DNA from: RUG100 sp050953405
GTDB lineage: Bacteria > Bacillota > Clostridia > Peptostreptococcales > Anaerovoracaceae
Length of the DNA stretch: 64,000 nucleotides
Direction: 5' to 3'
Assembly (NCBI GenBank): GCA_050953405.1
Contig: JBMNMP010000001.1
Span: 1,016,014-1,080,013 of the forward strand
Positions 35,194-43,418 of this stretch are shown here, piece after piece (the first letter of the stretch is position 1; each line of letters begins with the position of its first letter). A program made the position numbers and the translations under genes. The notes beneath the pieces are model-generated. The model saw only the letters and a program-made list of their open reading frames with translations, was not told the DNA's origin and did not search any database.

Positions 35194-35259
35194 TAGCTCA
35201 CAAAAGGGAAATAAAGGTAATTATGAAAATTGATGTAAGTTATTTGAGAGGAGGAAATT

Positions 35260-35424
35260 ATGAAATTTTTGAGGATAATCCTGGGCCCGGGCGGGCGCAG
35301 CGGCATGGAGCTGGTGCAGGTGGCCATACTCGTGGCCATAGCTATCATTTTGGGGCTCATATTCAAATCTGAGATCTCATCTTTTGTCAACAAAATCTTT
35401 GATTCATTGAACGGGAGCTTTTGA
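35260..35424 (+). CDS. flp: Flp-type Tad pilin (54 residues)
   Basis: A short gene: MKFLRIILGPGGRSG leader, then MELVQVAILVAIAIILGLIF, a single hydrophobic helix with Glu at position 2 of the predicted mature protein, then a short polar tail. Cleavage after Gly15 by a class-III type prepilin peptidase is inferred. The layout fits the Flp1-like pilins of Clostridia. GAGAGGAGG lies 4 bases before the ATG, a strong ribosome site. It is followed by TadE/TadG-like genes. No prepilin peptidase gene is present in the window. The gene is below common size cut-offs and easily missed. Confidence 0.85.
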   Translation: MKFLRIILGPGGRSGMELVQVAILVAIAIILGLIFKSEISSFVNKIFDSLNGSF

Positions 35425-35452
35425 CAATGCAGAGCGGGATTCGAGAATCTGT

Positions 35453-35827
35453 ATGTTTATAAACAAAAAAGGAACTACCATGGTCGAGGCGGCTGTCATA
35501 TTCCCGCTGGTGATAATGACGGTCATCGCTGTAGTTTTCATGCTCATATTCATGTTTCATGAAGTAACAGCGCAGGCCAGGATACAGGTAGCTGTCAACG
35601 CAGAGATGGGTAGGAAGACGGAAACGGTATTTGCTTACAGGAATGTACCGCAGAAAGTCAGCCCCTATATGGGGACCAGAAATTTCCATCCCTGCTGGAT
35701 TGCAGATGAGCAGCTGAGATTCAACAGAAAAGGCTTACTGTCCAGATCATTCACGAAGAAGAAAGAAAGTACGGCATATGATGTGAACGAAAAAAGGTAT
35801 ATAAGGATCGTTGATTTCGTTAAATGA
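35453..35827 (+). CDS. TadE-like pseudopilin
   Basis: 124 residues. It begins with NKKGTTMVEAAVIFPLVIM, the TadE pattern: basic residues, G, then a Glu-containing hydrophobic helix (about 10-35). A 90-residue soluble part follows. TadE-like minor pilins are processed by the Tad prepilin peptidase and needed for pilus assembly. It lies 28 bases after flp; its stop overlaps an ATGA. Confidence 0.8.
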   Translation: MFINKKGTTMVEAAVIFPLVIMTVIAVVFMLIFMFHEVTAQARIQVAVNAEMGRKTETVFAYRNVPQKVSPYMGTRNFHPCWIADEQLRFNRKGLLSRSFTKKKESTAYDVNEKRYIRIVDFVK

Positions 35828-35841
35828 GAGAGGAACGAGTC

Positions 35842-37056
35842 ATGAATAAGAAGGGAAGTTCGTTGGTGTTTCTGGTCATCATACTGGCCGGCATGATATC
35901 GGTCACCCTGGCCTTCATATCGGTATCACAGAAAGTCGCCTCCATTTCTTATGGGGACAGTCTCATGAATACATCTGCCAGATCCGTACTGTCGGAATAC
36001 GACAGGGGATTGAAGGAAGATTACGGCCTCTTTGCTTTCAGGGGACAGCAGGAGGATATAAATCAGCAGATGGCCGGTTACATCAACTACACTCTGGACG
36101 TGAACAGGGGTATCGCCTTGACTGAGATCTCAGCTGATACATCTGAATATTCACTGGCTAACATTGACTGCTTTGAACGAGAAGTGCTCGAATTCACAAG
36201 GTACGCCATAGCCAGAGGATTCATAAATGAAGCAGTATCTCCATCGGGCGGCGGAGAAGGGCGGACTGTGGACACTGAAGAAAGCGACAGGTGTTTGAGG
36301 AATCAGTCCGTGATCAGCTCGCTGCCCTCGGGGGCTGTTTCCGGAGATGGAAACTTGTTGAAAACAGTAAAAAATATGCTCGGTAATGCGGGTGATGTCA
36401 TGAAGAAAGGAGCCGGCAACTACCTGATGAACCGCTATATCATGAAGAAATTCAAAGATGGCCAGGATCAGGATCTTGACAGGGAAACGTTTTTTAAATA
36501 TGAAGTCGAATACATACTTGAGGGAGAGCTGGACGATAATGAAAACCGCAGGGACTTTCGGCGCCAGCTGGTGCTGCTGAGAAATGCAGTAGATTTTGCA
36601 TTCATCTACATGGATCCCGTGAAGCGCAGCGAGTTGATCGCAGCTGCCGAGGCACTGACTCCGGGGCCGGCTGGTCTGGCGACGCAGCTGGCACTGGGAG
36701 AAGCCTGGGCGCTGGCGGAGGCGGAAAACGATGTCAAACTGCTGGAACACGGAAAGAAAGTGCCCATATACAAGACATCGGAAACCTGGGCTGTGGATCT
36801 GAAATCCATCGTTAAGGGCGGCAGTGTCGGCTATATCGATACCCGCTGTGAGACCGGGTTTACTTACGAAGGCTACCTGCAGATCTTTCTGTTTTTCATG
36901 GACAAAACCAGGAAGTACTCACGGATGATGGATCTGATGCAGATAAACGAGCAGGGGACCAGGGACAGCACATTTCTCATCAGGGAACATAATTCGGGGT
37001 TCCGGGTACACAGCAGGATCAACGGGAGAGAGTACAGTTATGACCAGGAATACTAG
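35842..37056 (+). CDS. TadG-like (DUF5702-type) pilus-locus protein
   Basis: About 404 residues. The N-terminus NKKGSSLVFLVIILAG has the pseudopilin-like pattern of basic residues and G before a hydrophobic helix; the rest is a large, probably extracytoplasmic domain without membrane helices. Size and position match the DUF5702/TadG-like proteins found in clostridial Tad loci. The ATG at 35842 follows AGAGGAACG; an ATG at 35824 overlapping the previous stop is possible. It overlaps the next gene by 17 bases. Confidence 0.7.
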   Translation: MNKKGSSLVFLVIILAGMISVTLAFISVSQKVASISYGDSLMNTSARSVLSEYDRGLKEDYGLFAFRGQQEDINQQMAGYINYTLDVNRGIALTEISADTSEYSLANIDCFEREVLEFTRYAIARGFINEAVSPSGGGEGRTVDTEESDRCLRNQSVISSLPSGAVSGDGNLLKTVKNMLGNAGDVMKKGAGNYLMNRYIMKKFKDGQDQDLDRETFFKYEVEYILEGELDDNENRRDFRRQLVLLRNAVDFAFIYMDPVKRSELIAAAEALTPGPAGLATQLALGEAWALAEAENDVKLLEHGKKVPIYKTSETWAVDLKSIVKGGSVGYIDTRCETGFTYEGYLQIFLFFMDKTRKYSRMMDLMQINEQGTRDSTFLIREHNSGFRVHSRINGREYSYDQEY

Positions 37057-37795
37057 AGGATACTATACTGTGGAGGCAGCGATATTCCTCTCGATATTCA
37101 TTATCACGGTACTCACCATAGGATATTTCATAAAGGTGGCCGGCGCCCAGGAGGATGTCATGCATGCGGCAGCCGATGAGGGGAGACTCGCGGCAGCTTA
37201 TGCCTACAACGTAAAGGCGATGCCGGCTTTTCCAAGGCGCCTGGAGAACAGGATAGCAGATGACAACAGGGACATTTCGTTCATCGATGTGAATGGCTTT
37301 CGCTATCTTCACGACATGGAAGGAAACGAGGGGATGATCTCGTTCGACATGGCTTACCGGGTCGATATCCATCTGCCGCTGAAGATGAAGAAAACGATCG
37401 AAAAGAAGGACAGGCTGCTGCTGCGCGGCTGGATCGGGCGCAGCCGTGAAGGCGCGCCCATGAGTTTCGATGACATGATGAAAGACGAAGACGGAGGAGA
37501 TGTCTGGGTGTTTCCGCACTCGGGGCACAGGTATCATAAGAGGGACTGCACTTTTGTCAGCAATTACCCCACTCAGATGGTACTCACTGACAGCATACGC
37601 AGACATTACAAGGCGTGCGAAAAGTGTCACCCGGGCGGTATGGCAACGGGGAGCCTGATATACTGCTTCCCTGATTATGGAGAGGTATATCACAGAGGGG
37701 GATGCAAGACGATCGACAAATATACTGTGAAGATGTCCCGGCAGCAGGCCGAGGAGAGAGGATATACACCGTGCGCGAAATGCGGTGGTATTTAG
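37040..37795 (+). CDS. TadE-like protein with twin Cys-His motifs
   Basis: 251 residues. A TadE-like N-terminus (GYYTVEAAIFLSIFIITVL) is followed by an exposed domain that ends with two copies of an Ada-like metal-site pattern: YHKRDC...ACEKC (about 165-195) and YHRGGC...PCAKC (about 215-250), each YHxxxC and then CxxC about 30 residues later. Each could hold one zinc ion with Cys and His ligands. I know of no described TadE protein with this tail. Function unknown; it may be a pilus-tip or cell-surface metal-binding part. Confidence 0.7.
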   Translation: MTRNTRGYYTVEAAIFLSIFIITVLTIGYFIKVAGAQEDVMHAAADEGRLAAAYAYNVKAMPAFPRRLENRIADDNRDISFIDVNGFRYLHDMEGNEGMISFDMAYRVDIHLPLKMKKTIEKKDRLLLRGWIGRSREGAPMSFDDMMKDEDGGDVWVFPHSGHRYHKRDCTFVSNYPTQMVLTDSIRRHYKACEKCHPGGMATGSLIYCFPDYGEVYHRGGCKTIDKYTVKMSRQQAEERGYTPCAKCGGI

Positions 37796-37808
37796 GGGAG
37801 GACAGAAA

Positions 37809-38351
37809 ATGGAAATAAATCTGCGCGACAGCGATTACCGCATGCAGGTCGACGCCGCTGAGATCAAAGAGTATGAAGAGAGAGTGCTTAGCAGCGGCCT
37901 TTGCGATTTTGCATTGCCCATGTACTTCATGCATCGCGGGGAAAGAACTGAGCTCTGCTACGAGTGTTCCGGCTACAGGTGCGCCGCGGACATGGAACTG
38001 ACAACAGCGAAGGATTGCTTTGAGCTGCTGGAAAAGGCGCTGCTGACATTGAAAAAGGCGGGTGAATTCCTGGTGGAGCAGGAGAAGATCACACTTTCCC
38101 GGGAAACGGTGTATTTCCACAGCAGGCGCCGCAATGTGCGCATAGCGTTTTTTCCGGGCGAGCGCTGCTGCATGGAAAAGAAAGCTGCGGCTTTTGTGGA
38201 GGAACTGGCTGATAACTCCGGCGAGCAGGCCCGTACTTACCTCGAAAAGCTGCAGCAGCTCATGGTGCGTGACAATCTCGATCTCACGGCCGGCATCAAT
38301 GAGATCGGGAAGATAAGGAGGGAACTGCACGAGTGCGGCATCGATGATTGA
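37809..38351 (+). CDS. DUF6382-like protein of the Tad locus
   Basis: About 180 residues, soluble. The start ATG at 37809 follows GGGGAGG; a frame from 37785 would overlap the previous gene. It resembles the DUF6382 domain that in many Clostridia is joined to an FHA domain in Tad loci; the FHA part is absent here. YFHSRRRNVRIAFFPGERC and an acidic/helical C-terminus are its main features. Role unknown, probably cytoplasmic and linked to control of the pilus. Confidence 0.6.
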   Translation: MEINLRDSDYRMQVDAAEIKEYEERVLSSGLCDFALPMYFMHRGERTELCYECSGYRCAADMELTTAKDCFELLEKALLTLKKAGEFLVEQEKITLSRETVYFHSRRRNVRIAFFPGERCCMEKKAAAFVEELADNSGEQARTYLEKLQQLMVRDNLDLTAGINEIGKIRRELHECGIDD

Positions 38352-38396
38352 CTCTGATGACGGTATATCAGATCCAGGGCTGCAAAATTGGGCGTT

Positions 38397-38423
38397 TTGG
38401 CAGGCGCTCTTATGTGGTATACT
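38397..38423 (+). promoter_or_regulatory. Probable promoter for ispH-rpsA
   Basis: TTGGCA (38397-38402), 15 bases, TATACT (38418-38423). TTTGGC one base earlier gives a 16-base spacer. It lies in the gap after the Tad locus. Confidence 0.45.
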
Positions 38424-38443
38424 GCACTCGAAAGGAACAAACT

Positions 38444-40564
38444 ATGAAAGAAATAATACGTGCTCCGCATTCGGGATTTTGCTTCGGGGTGAAGCAGGCT
38501 ATAGAAAAGGCGCTGGCCGCGGCGGACAATGTCGCTTCCGGAGAACGCGAGATCAATACCTGCGGCATGCTGATACACAACTCGATGGTCAAGGAGGAGC
38601 TCGCAGAGAAGGGAATAGGCATAGTAGATACGCCGGAGGAGGCTCCACGCGGGTCGGTCATCATCGTGCGCAGTCACGGGGAAGCCAAGGCGTTTTATGA
38701 TGCCGCGCGTGAACGCGACCTGGAGGTCGTCGACGCCACCTGTCCATACGTAACCAGGATACACCAGCTGGCAGCAGCGGCTTATGAAGAGGGACGCAGG
38801 GTCATTATCATCGGCGATCGTGAGCATCCCGAAGTCAGGGGAATCAACGGCTGGGCCGGCGATTCCGCCATCTGTTTCAAGAGCCTTGAAGAAGCCAGGG
38901 CTGTTTTTGCTGAGCAGCCACAGCTGCTCAGCGGTGAAAAAGTGATGGTGGTCAGTCAGACCACCATGCGAGAGGATGTTTTCAGGGAGATACTTGCGGA
39001 GATCGAGAAGCATATCGATGATGCAGAGCGCGATCTGCAAGTAAATAATACGATCTGTTCGGCTACTGAAGAACGGCAGAAAGGAGCCGGGGAAACGGCT
39101 GAAATTGTCGATGTGATGCTGATCGTAGGGGATAAAAAGAGCTCCAATACGAGGAAATTATATGAAATCGCTGCTCAACGGTGCAAAAACACTTTCTTTA
39201 TTGAAAATATCAGAAATTTACCATTGAAAGAGTGTCGAAAATATAATAGAATAGGAGTTGCGGCGGGCGCGTCAACACCCGAAAACGCAATTAAGGAGGT
39301 TATTGCTAATATGAGTGACAATATCACTACAAATGACGACATGGTGACTATGGAGGATTTGATGGAAGACATCGAAAAATCCCTGAGATTGCCAAAGAGC
39401 GGAGAGCTCGTAACTGGTAAGATTCACCAGGTCACTGACAAGGAAATCATCGTTAACCTTGGATGTAAAAAAGATGGGGTCATCCCATTGAACGAAATAT
39501 CATTGGAAGGAGATCAGAAGCTGACAGACGTTTTCAGCGAAGGCGATGAGATCCAGGCAAAAGTTCTCAAGACAGACGATGGCGATGGCACGATTTTACT
39601 GTCGAAGAAAAAGCTTGAAGCCAGCGAACACTGGGATGAGATCAACAAGGCACTTGAAGAGAAATCACTCATCGACGTTGATGTAGTTAGAAAAGTCAAC
39701 GGCGGTGTTATTGCGACATATAAAGAAGTTTCAGGATTCATTCCGCTCTCACAGCTGTCGGACAGGTTCGTAGAGGACGCTTCCGAGTTCGTGGGACAGA
39801 CTCTGACCGTAAAGGTTTCCAGAGTCGACCAGAGACGTGGCAAGGCTGTATTCAGCCACAAGCAGTATCTGAATGAAGAGAAGCAGAAGGCTCTCGAAAA
39901 GGTATGGGCTAATATCCACGTAGACGATATCGTAGAAGGAACCGTTATGAGGTTCACTGACTATGGTGCATTCGTTGATATCGGCGGCGTAGATGGATTG
40001 CTGCACATCTCTGAGATTTCATGGGGCAAGCTGAAGCACCCGAGAGAGGCTCTCTCGATCGGTCAGAAGATCACTGTAAAGATCCTCTCCATGAACGCAG
40101 AAAAGGGAAAGATTTCCCTGGGACTGAAGCAGACTTCACCGGAACCGTGGAGCGTGATCGACGAAAACTACAGCGTCGGCGACACAGTTCAGGGCAAGGT
40201 CGTACAGGTCAAGGAATACGGATGCTTCGTAGAACTGGAACCTGGTCTTGATGGTCTGGTACACATTTCCGAGATCAACCACAAGAGAGTCAATGACATC
40301 AACGACGAAGTCAGTGTAGGCGACATCGTTAATGCCAAGATCCTGGATATCGATAAGGATAGAAGAAGGATCAGCCTTTCGATCAAGGCTACTCTGGATC
40401 CGGACTACGATGGCCCGGTAGTGGCTATTCCGGCGGCTGAGGCAGAAAAGAGAAAAGCTGCCGAGCGCGCTGAGGCTGCGGAAGCACAGGCCGAGGAAGC
40501 ACCTGCAGAAGAGGCTCCGGCTGAGGCTGAAGAAGCTGCAGAAGAGGAAAGCGCCGAAGAATAA
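38444..40564 (+). CDS. ispH-rpsA: Bifunctional IspH - ribosomal protein S1 fusion
   Basis: 706 residues. Residues 1-288 are IspH (HMB-PP reductase), with the cluster cysteines in HSGFCFGVK, DATCPYV and NNTICSATEERQ; it makes IPP and DMAPP in the MEP pathway. From about residue 315 follow four S1 RNA-binding domains (the last two are canonical: GTVMRFTDYGAFVDIGG and GKVVQVKEYGCFVELEPG), then an Ala/Glu-rich acidic tail. Such fusions are known in Clostridia. The linker carries a separate ribosome site and possible promoter. The start ATG follows AAAGGAACA; a frame from 38348 overlaps the previous gene. Confidence 0.94.
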   Translation: MKEIIRAPHSGFCFGVKQAIEKALAAADNVASGEREINTCGMLIHNSMVKEELAEKGIGIVDTPEEAPRGSVIIVRSHGEAKAFYDAARERDLEVVDATCPYVTRIHQLAAAAYEEGRRVIIIGDREHPEVRGINGWAGDSAICFKSLEEARAVFAEQPQLLSGEKVMVVSQTTMREDVFREILAEIEKHIDDAERDLQVNNTICSATEERQKGAGETAEIVDVMLIVGDKKSSNTRKLYEIAAQRCKNTFFIENIRNLPLKECRKYNRIGVAAGASTPENAIKEVIANMSDNITTNDDMVTMEDLMEDIEKSLRLPKSGELVTGKIHQVTDKEIIVNLGCKKDGVIPLNEISLEGDQKLTDVFSEGDEIQAKVLKTDDGDGTILLSKKKLEASEHWDEINKALEEKSLIDVDVVRKVNGGVIATYKEVSGFIPLSQLSDRFVEDASEFVGQTLTVKVSRVDQRRGKAVFSHKQYLNEEKQKALEKVWANIHVDDIVEGTVMRFTDYGAFVDIGGVDGLLHISEISWGKLKHPREALSIGQKITVKILSMNAEKGKISLGLKQTSPEPWSVIDENYSVGDTVQGKVVQVKEYGCFVELEPGLDGLVHISEINHKRVNDINDEVSVGDIVNAKILDIDKDRRRISLSIKATLDPDYDGPVVAIPAAEAEKRKAAERAEAAEAQAEEAPAEEAPAEAEEAAEEESAEE
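39218..39313 (+). promoter_or_regulatory. Internal promoter and start for S1 alone
   Basis: Near the end of the IspH part lie TTACCA (39218-39223), 18 bases and TATAAT (39242-39247), then a near-perfect AAGGAGGT (39293-39300) 10 bases before an in-frame ATG (39311) that begins MSDNITTNDD. S1 could therefore be made separately from the fusion. Confidence 0.6.
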
Positions 40565-40576
40565 TTTGAACATCAT

Positions 40577-40614
40577 AAGACTGCTGCCGTAATTATAATG
40601 ACAGCAGTCTTTTT
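40577..40614 (+). terminator. Rho-independent terminator after ispH-rpsA
   Basis: AAGACTGCTG (40577-40586) pairs with CAGCAGTCTT (40602-40611), followed by T residues. Confidence 0.88.
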
Positions 40615-40623
40615 GCGTGCACT

Positions 40624-40650
40624 AAAAAACTGCCGCCTCAGGCGGCAGTC
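40624..40650 (-). terminator. Rho-independent terminator after recN
   Basis: On the minus strand ACTGCCGCC, a 3-base loop and GGCGGCAGT are followed by TTTTTT. It ends the argR-recN transcript. Confidence 0.9.
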
Positions 40651-40668
40651 TTTCGTATTTTACAGTGC

Positions 40669-42288
40669 CTAGCGGGAAATCTTGATGAGCTCCTTCGCGT
40701 TCTGGATGGTGATATCAGAGATGTTCATGCCTGCCAGCAGTCTGGCGACTTCACCGACCTTTTCATCATCGGTCAGGTGGGTGACTGTCGTATAGGTCGC
40801 GGAGCCATCGGTCGATTTCTCGATCCTGTAGTTGTGATCACCGCAGGCCGCGATCTGAGGCAGGTGGGTGATGGCGATGACCTGGTGGGTGTTGCCGAGC
40901 CAGGAGAGCGTCTTGCCCACGATGTTCGCGGTTTCGCCGCTGATGCCTGAATCTATCTCGTCGAATATCATCGTCGGTATGCCGTCATATTCGCCGATGA
41001 TCATCTTGAAAGCCAGCATTATACGGGACAGTTCGCCGCCGCTGGCGATCTTGTTCAGCGGTTTCAGCGGTTCGCCCTTGTTGGTGCTGATGAGGAATTC
41101 CACTTTATCGACACCGTTAGGTGTAAAGTGATCGATCGAAGACACGTTTATCGACATCTCGACATCTTTGAAGTTGAGGAACTCCAGCTGCTCCTGGATC
41201 TTGCCCTGCAGGGTGGCCGCCGAAGCGCGGCGCAGCGAAGTGAGCCTGTCAGTTTCGTCGCTGAGCATCTCTTCTACACGCGAGCGTTCCAGGGATACCG
41301 ACTCGATGTCAGAATCTATGTCATTGAGGTGTTCCAGGTCGTGCTGCAGTTTTTCCTTCAGATCGAGGATCTCGTTGATGGTGTCGCCGTATTTGCGCTT
41401 CATGGATTCGATGAAGTCCAGACGTTCGATCATGGCATCCAGATCACCGGAATTGAAAGTTATCCGGTCGCGCGTCTCCCGCAGCTTACCGATAACATCC
41501 TCGATCCTGTACCTCAGATCCGAGAATTCGTCCTCCAGATCGGAAGCTTCCTTGGAGATCGTAGAGATGTTCTTCAGCTCTGCGGTAATGTTGTCGAGGC
41601 CTGAGAGGACGTCGCTGTTTTCGCCCCTGGCGATCTCATAAGCCATCCCCAGACCCTTGTATATTTTCTCTTTGTTTTTCAGCAGATCGATCTCTTCTGT
41701 CAGCTTGAGGTCTTCCCCGTTGGTAAGCTGGGCTTTTTCGATCTCATCGATCTGATAGTTGAGATAATCCTTCTTGCGTTCGTTGTCCTTGGCATCATCC
41801 TGCAGCTTTTTGAGGCGCTTGTCTACTTCGCAGTATTCATCGTACAGCTCGGAGACACGGCGTATCGCAGGGATGATGGAACTCTTTTCATACTGATCTA
41901 CCAGTTTGATGTGGTTCTCCGGATTGAGCAGATACTGGTTGTCGTACTGTCCGTGTATGTCCGCCAGCTGCTGGCAGATTTTGGCCAGTTTGTTGAGGGG
42001 AACTATTTCACCGTCCACCTTGCAGATGTTCTTCCCGGTGGCCGAGATCTCGCGCGAAATGATGATATCTTTGTGCTGATATTCCGCGATTATCTGAACC
42101 AGAGCCCGGTCAGCTCCCGTGCGGATCATACTGCTGTCGGCACGGCTGCCCAGCGCAAGACTGAGCGCAGTGAGAAAGACTGATTTTCCCGCTCCGGATT
42201 CTCCGGTGATGATGTTCAGACCCTTGTGCAGATCGACATCCATATTCTCAATAGTTGCAAAGTCTTCAATGCTGATGTGACTAATCAT
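40669..42288 (-). CDS. recN: DNA repair protein RecN
   Basis: 539 residues, an SMC-like protein: N-terminal Walker A GESGAGKSVFL, two coiled-coil arms (about 140-370), and the C-terminal ABC signature (SGGELSRIMLAFKMI) with Walker B MIFDEIDSGISG. RecN holds and aligns broken DNA ends at an early stage of double-strand-break repair. It follows argR by 13 bases, the common argR-recN pair of Firmicutes. No LexA-type box was seen before argR. Confidence 0.95.
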   Translation of the reverse strand: MISHISIEDFATIENMDVDLHKGLNIITGESGAGKSVFLTALSLALGSRADSSMIRTGADRALVQIIAEYQHKDIIISREISATGKNICKVDGEIVPLNKLAKICQQLADIHGQYDNQYLLNPENHIKLVDQYEKSSIIPAIRRVSELYDEYCEVDKRLKKLQDDAKDNERKKDYLNYQIDEIEKAQLTNGEDLKLTEEIDLLKNKEKIYKGLGMAYEIARGENSDVLSGLDNITAELKNISTISKEASDLEDEFSDLRYRIEDVIGKLRETRDRITFNSGDLDAMIERLDFIESMKRKYGDTINEILDLKEKLQHDLEHLNDIDSDIESVSLERSRVEEMLSDETDRLTSLRRASAATLQGKIQEQLEFLNFKDVEMSINVSSIDHFTPNGVDKVEFLISTNKGEPLKPLNKIASGGELSRIMLAFKMIIGEYDGIPTMIFDEIDSGISGETANIVGKTLSWLGNTHQVIAITHLPQIAACGDHNYRIEKSTDGSATYTTVTHLTDDEKVGEVARLLAGMNISDITIQNAKELIKISR

Positions 42289-42301
42289 TTGTTCTATAAC
42301 C

Positions 42302-42748
42302 TCATTTTAATAACTTGTTGAATTCTTTCATGAGAGGAGCTACGTCTTTTTTCGATTCGGCGACTATGAGGATAGTGTTGTCCCCGGCAACCGAGCCCGC
42401 TATATGCGGGAAGCTGAGGGAATCTATGGCCTCACCGGCCGCGGCTGCGCATCCTGACAGAGTTTTGACAACTATAATATTCTCGGCAGGGGTCACCGAC
42501 TTGATGGTCTCTTTGAAGATCTTGACAAACCTGTCGGAAATGGGACCGTCTCCCGAGTTCTGAGTGTATTTGTACTTCCCGCTGGGGGATAGGGTCTTCA
42601 CCAGCTGCAGCTCTTTGATATCGCGCGATACTGTGGCCTGGGTGACGTTATAACCCGCTTCCTTCAGCATCTGACACAGTTTTTCCTGTGTTTCTATCTC
42701 GTTCTCACTGATGAGTTCCAGCACTTTGTTCTGTCTGGAGTATCGCAT
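42302..42748 (-). CDS. argR: Arginine repressor ArgR
   Basis: About 148 residues. A winged-helix N-terminus (RQNKVLELISENEIETQEKL, ATVSRDIKELQLVK) and a C-terminal arginine-binding oligomerisation domain (CAAAAGEAIDS, AGDNTILIV). It represses or activates arginine metabolism genes as a hexamer. The start is placed at 42748 because AAAGGAG lies 7 bases upstream; a longer frame from 42769 would contain that ribosome site. Upstream on the minus strand is TTGAAT-18-TATAAT with an ATTGAC/GTCAAT dyad in its spacer. Confidence 0.94.
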   Translation of the reverse strand: MRYSRQNKVLELISENEIETQEKLCQMLKEAGYNVTQATVSRDIKELQLVKTLSPSGKYKYTQNSGDGPISDRFVKIFKETIKSVTPAENIIVVKTLSGCAAAAGEAIDSLSFPHIAGSVAGDNTILIVAESKKDVAPLMKEFNKLLK

Positions 42749-42832
42749 AAGTTCGCTCCTTTCAAGCATTCACAACTCCGTTAATTATAACATTGACCCC
42801 CGCGTCAATTCAATATAATAGGAGTATAAATA

Positions 42833-42883
42833 TTGCCAATAAGCGGAAGTTGTGGTATATTCTTTTATAGAGAACAAATGTTC
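42833..42883 (+). promoter_or_regulatory. ruvCAB promoter with LexA (SOS) box
   Basis: TTGCCA (42833-42838), 17 bases, TATATT (42856-42861). GAACAAATGTTC (42872-42883), a perfect GAAC-N4-GTTC dyad, covers the expected transcription start region and matches the Gram-positive LexA box. SOS control of the ruv operon is expected. Confidence 0.8.
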
Positions 42884-42902
42884 ACGAGGGAGCGGACACC
42901 AG

Positions 42903-43418
42903 ATGCGGATATTAGGAATAGACCCCGGATATGCTATTCTCGGCTGGGGGATCGTCGACATGACGGGAAATCATTTCAATGTGATCGATTACGGGGCAGT
43001 GACCACAAAGGCGGGGGAGAAGATGCCTGACAGGCTGAAGGTCCTCTATAATTCACTGATAAATATAATCGATCTTCACCAGCCTGATGTGGCGGGAATC
43101 GAGAAACTCTTCTTTAACAACAACGCGAAGACGGCCATAGATGTAGGCCAGGCAAGGGGCGTCGCTGTGCTTGCGTGCGCCAATAAGGGACTTGAAATAG
43201 GTGAATATACACCGCTGCAGATAAAGCAGGCTCTGGTCGGTTATGGAAGGGCGGATAAAAAGCAGGTGCAGACCATGGTCAAGGCCATCCTGAACCTGGA
43301 CGAAATACCAAAACCGGATGATACCGCGGATGCCTTGGCGGCAGCGGTATGTCACGGTCATTCGGCCAGTGCGAACAACAGGGTAAAACAGCAGCTGAAA
43401 GGAATACAGGGAATATGA
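42903..43418 (+). CDS. ruvC: Holliday junction resolvase RuvC
   Basis: 171 residues. RNase H fold with the first acidic residue in ILGIDPGYAILGWG, the second in GIEKLFF, and the C-terminal pair in DDTADALAAAVCH. RuvC cuts Holliday junctions after RuvAB branch migration. The ATG at 42903 fits the family N-terminus; a frame from 42852 would start at the promoter and is rejected. The stop overlaps ruvA by ATGA. Confidence 0.96.
   Translation: MRILGIDPGYAILGWGIVDMTGNHFNVIDYGAVTTKAGEKMPDRLKVLYNSLINIIDLHQPDVAGIEKLFFNNNAKTAIDVGQARGVAVLACANKGLEIGEYTPLQIKQALVGYGRADKKQVQTMVKAILNLDEIPKPDDTADALAAAVCHGHSASANNRVKQQLKGIQGI

Noticed and set aside
35223..35369. 49-codon frame from ATG 35223 overlapping flp
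   Set aside because: It resembles the start of tadA for only about six codons, then runs out of frame through the pilin gene; it is probably a relic of the duplicated promoter region.
38344..38700. 118-codon plus-strand frame over the start of ispH
   Set aside because: It overlaps the ispH reading frame, which has all cluster cysteines, and is rich in Arg and Gly without a family match.
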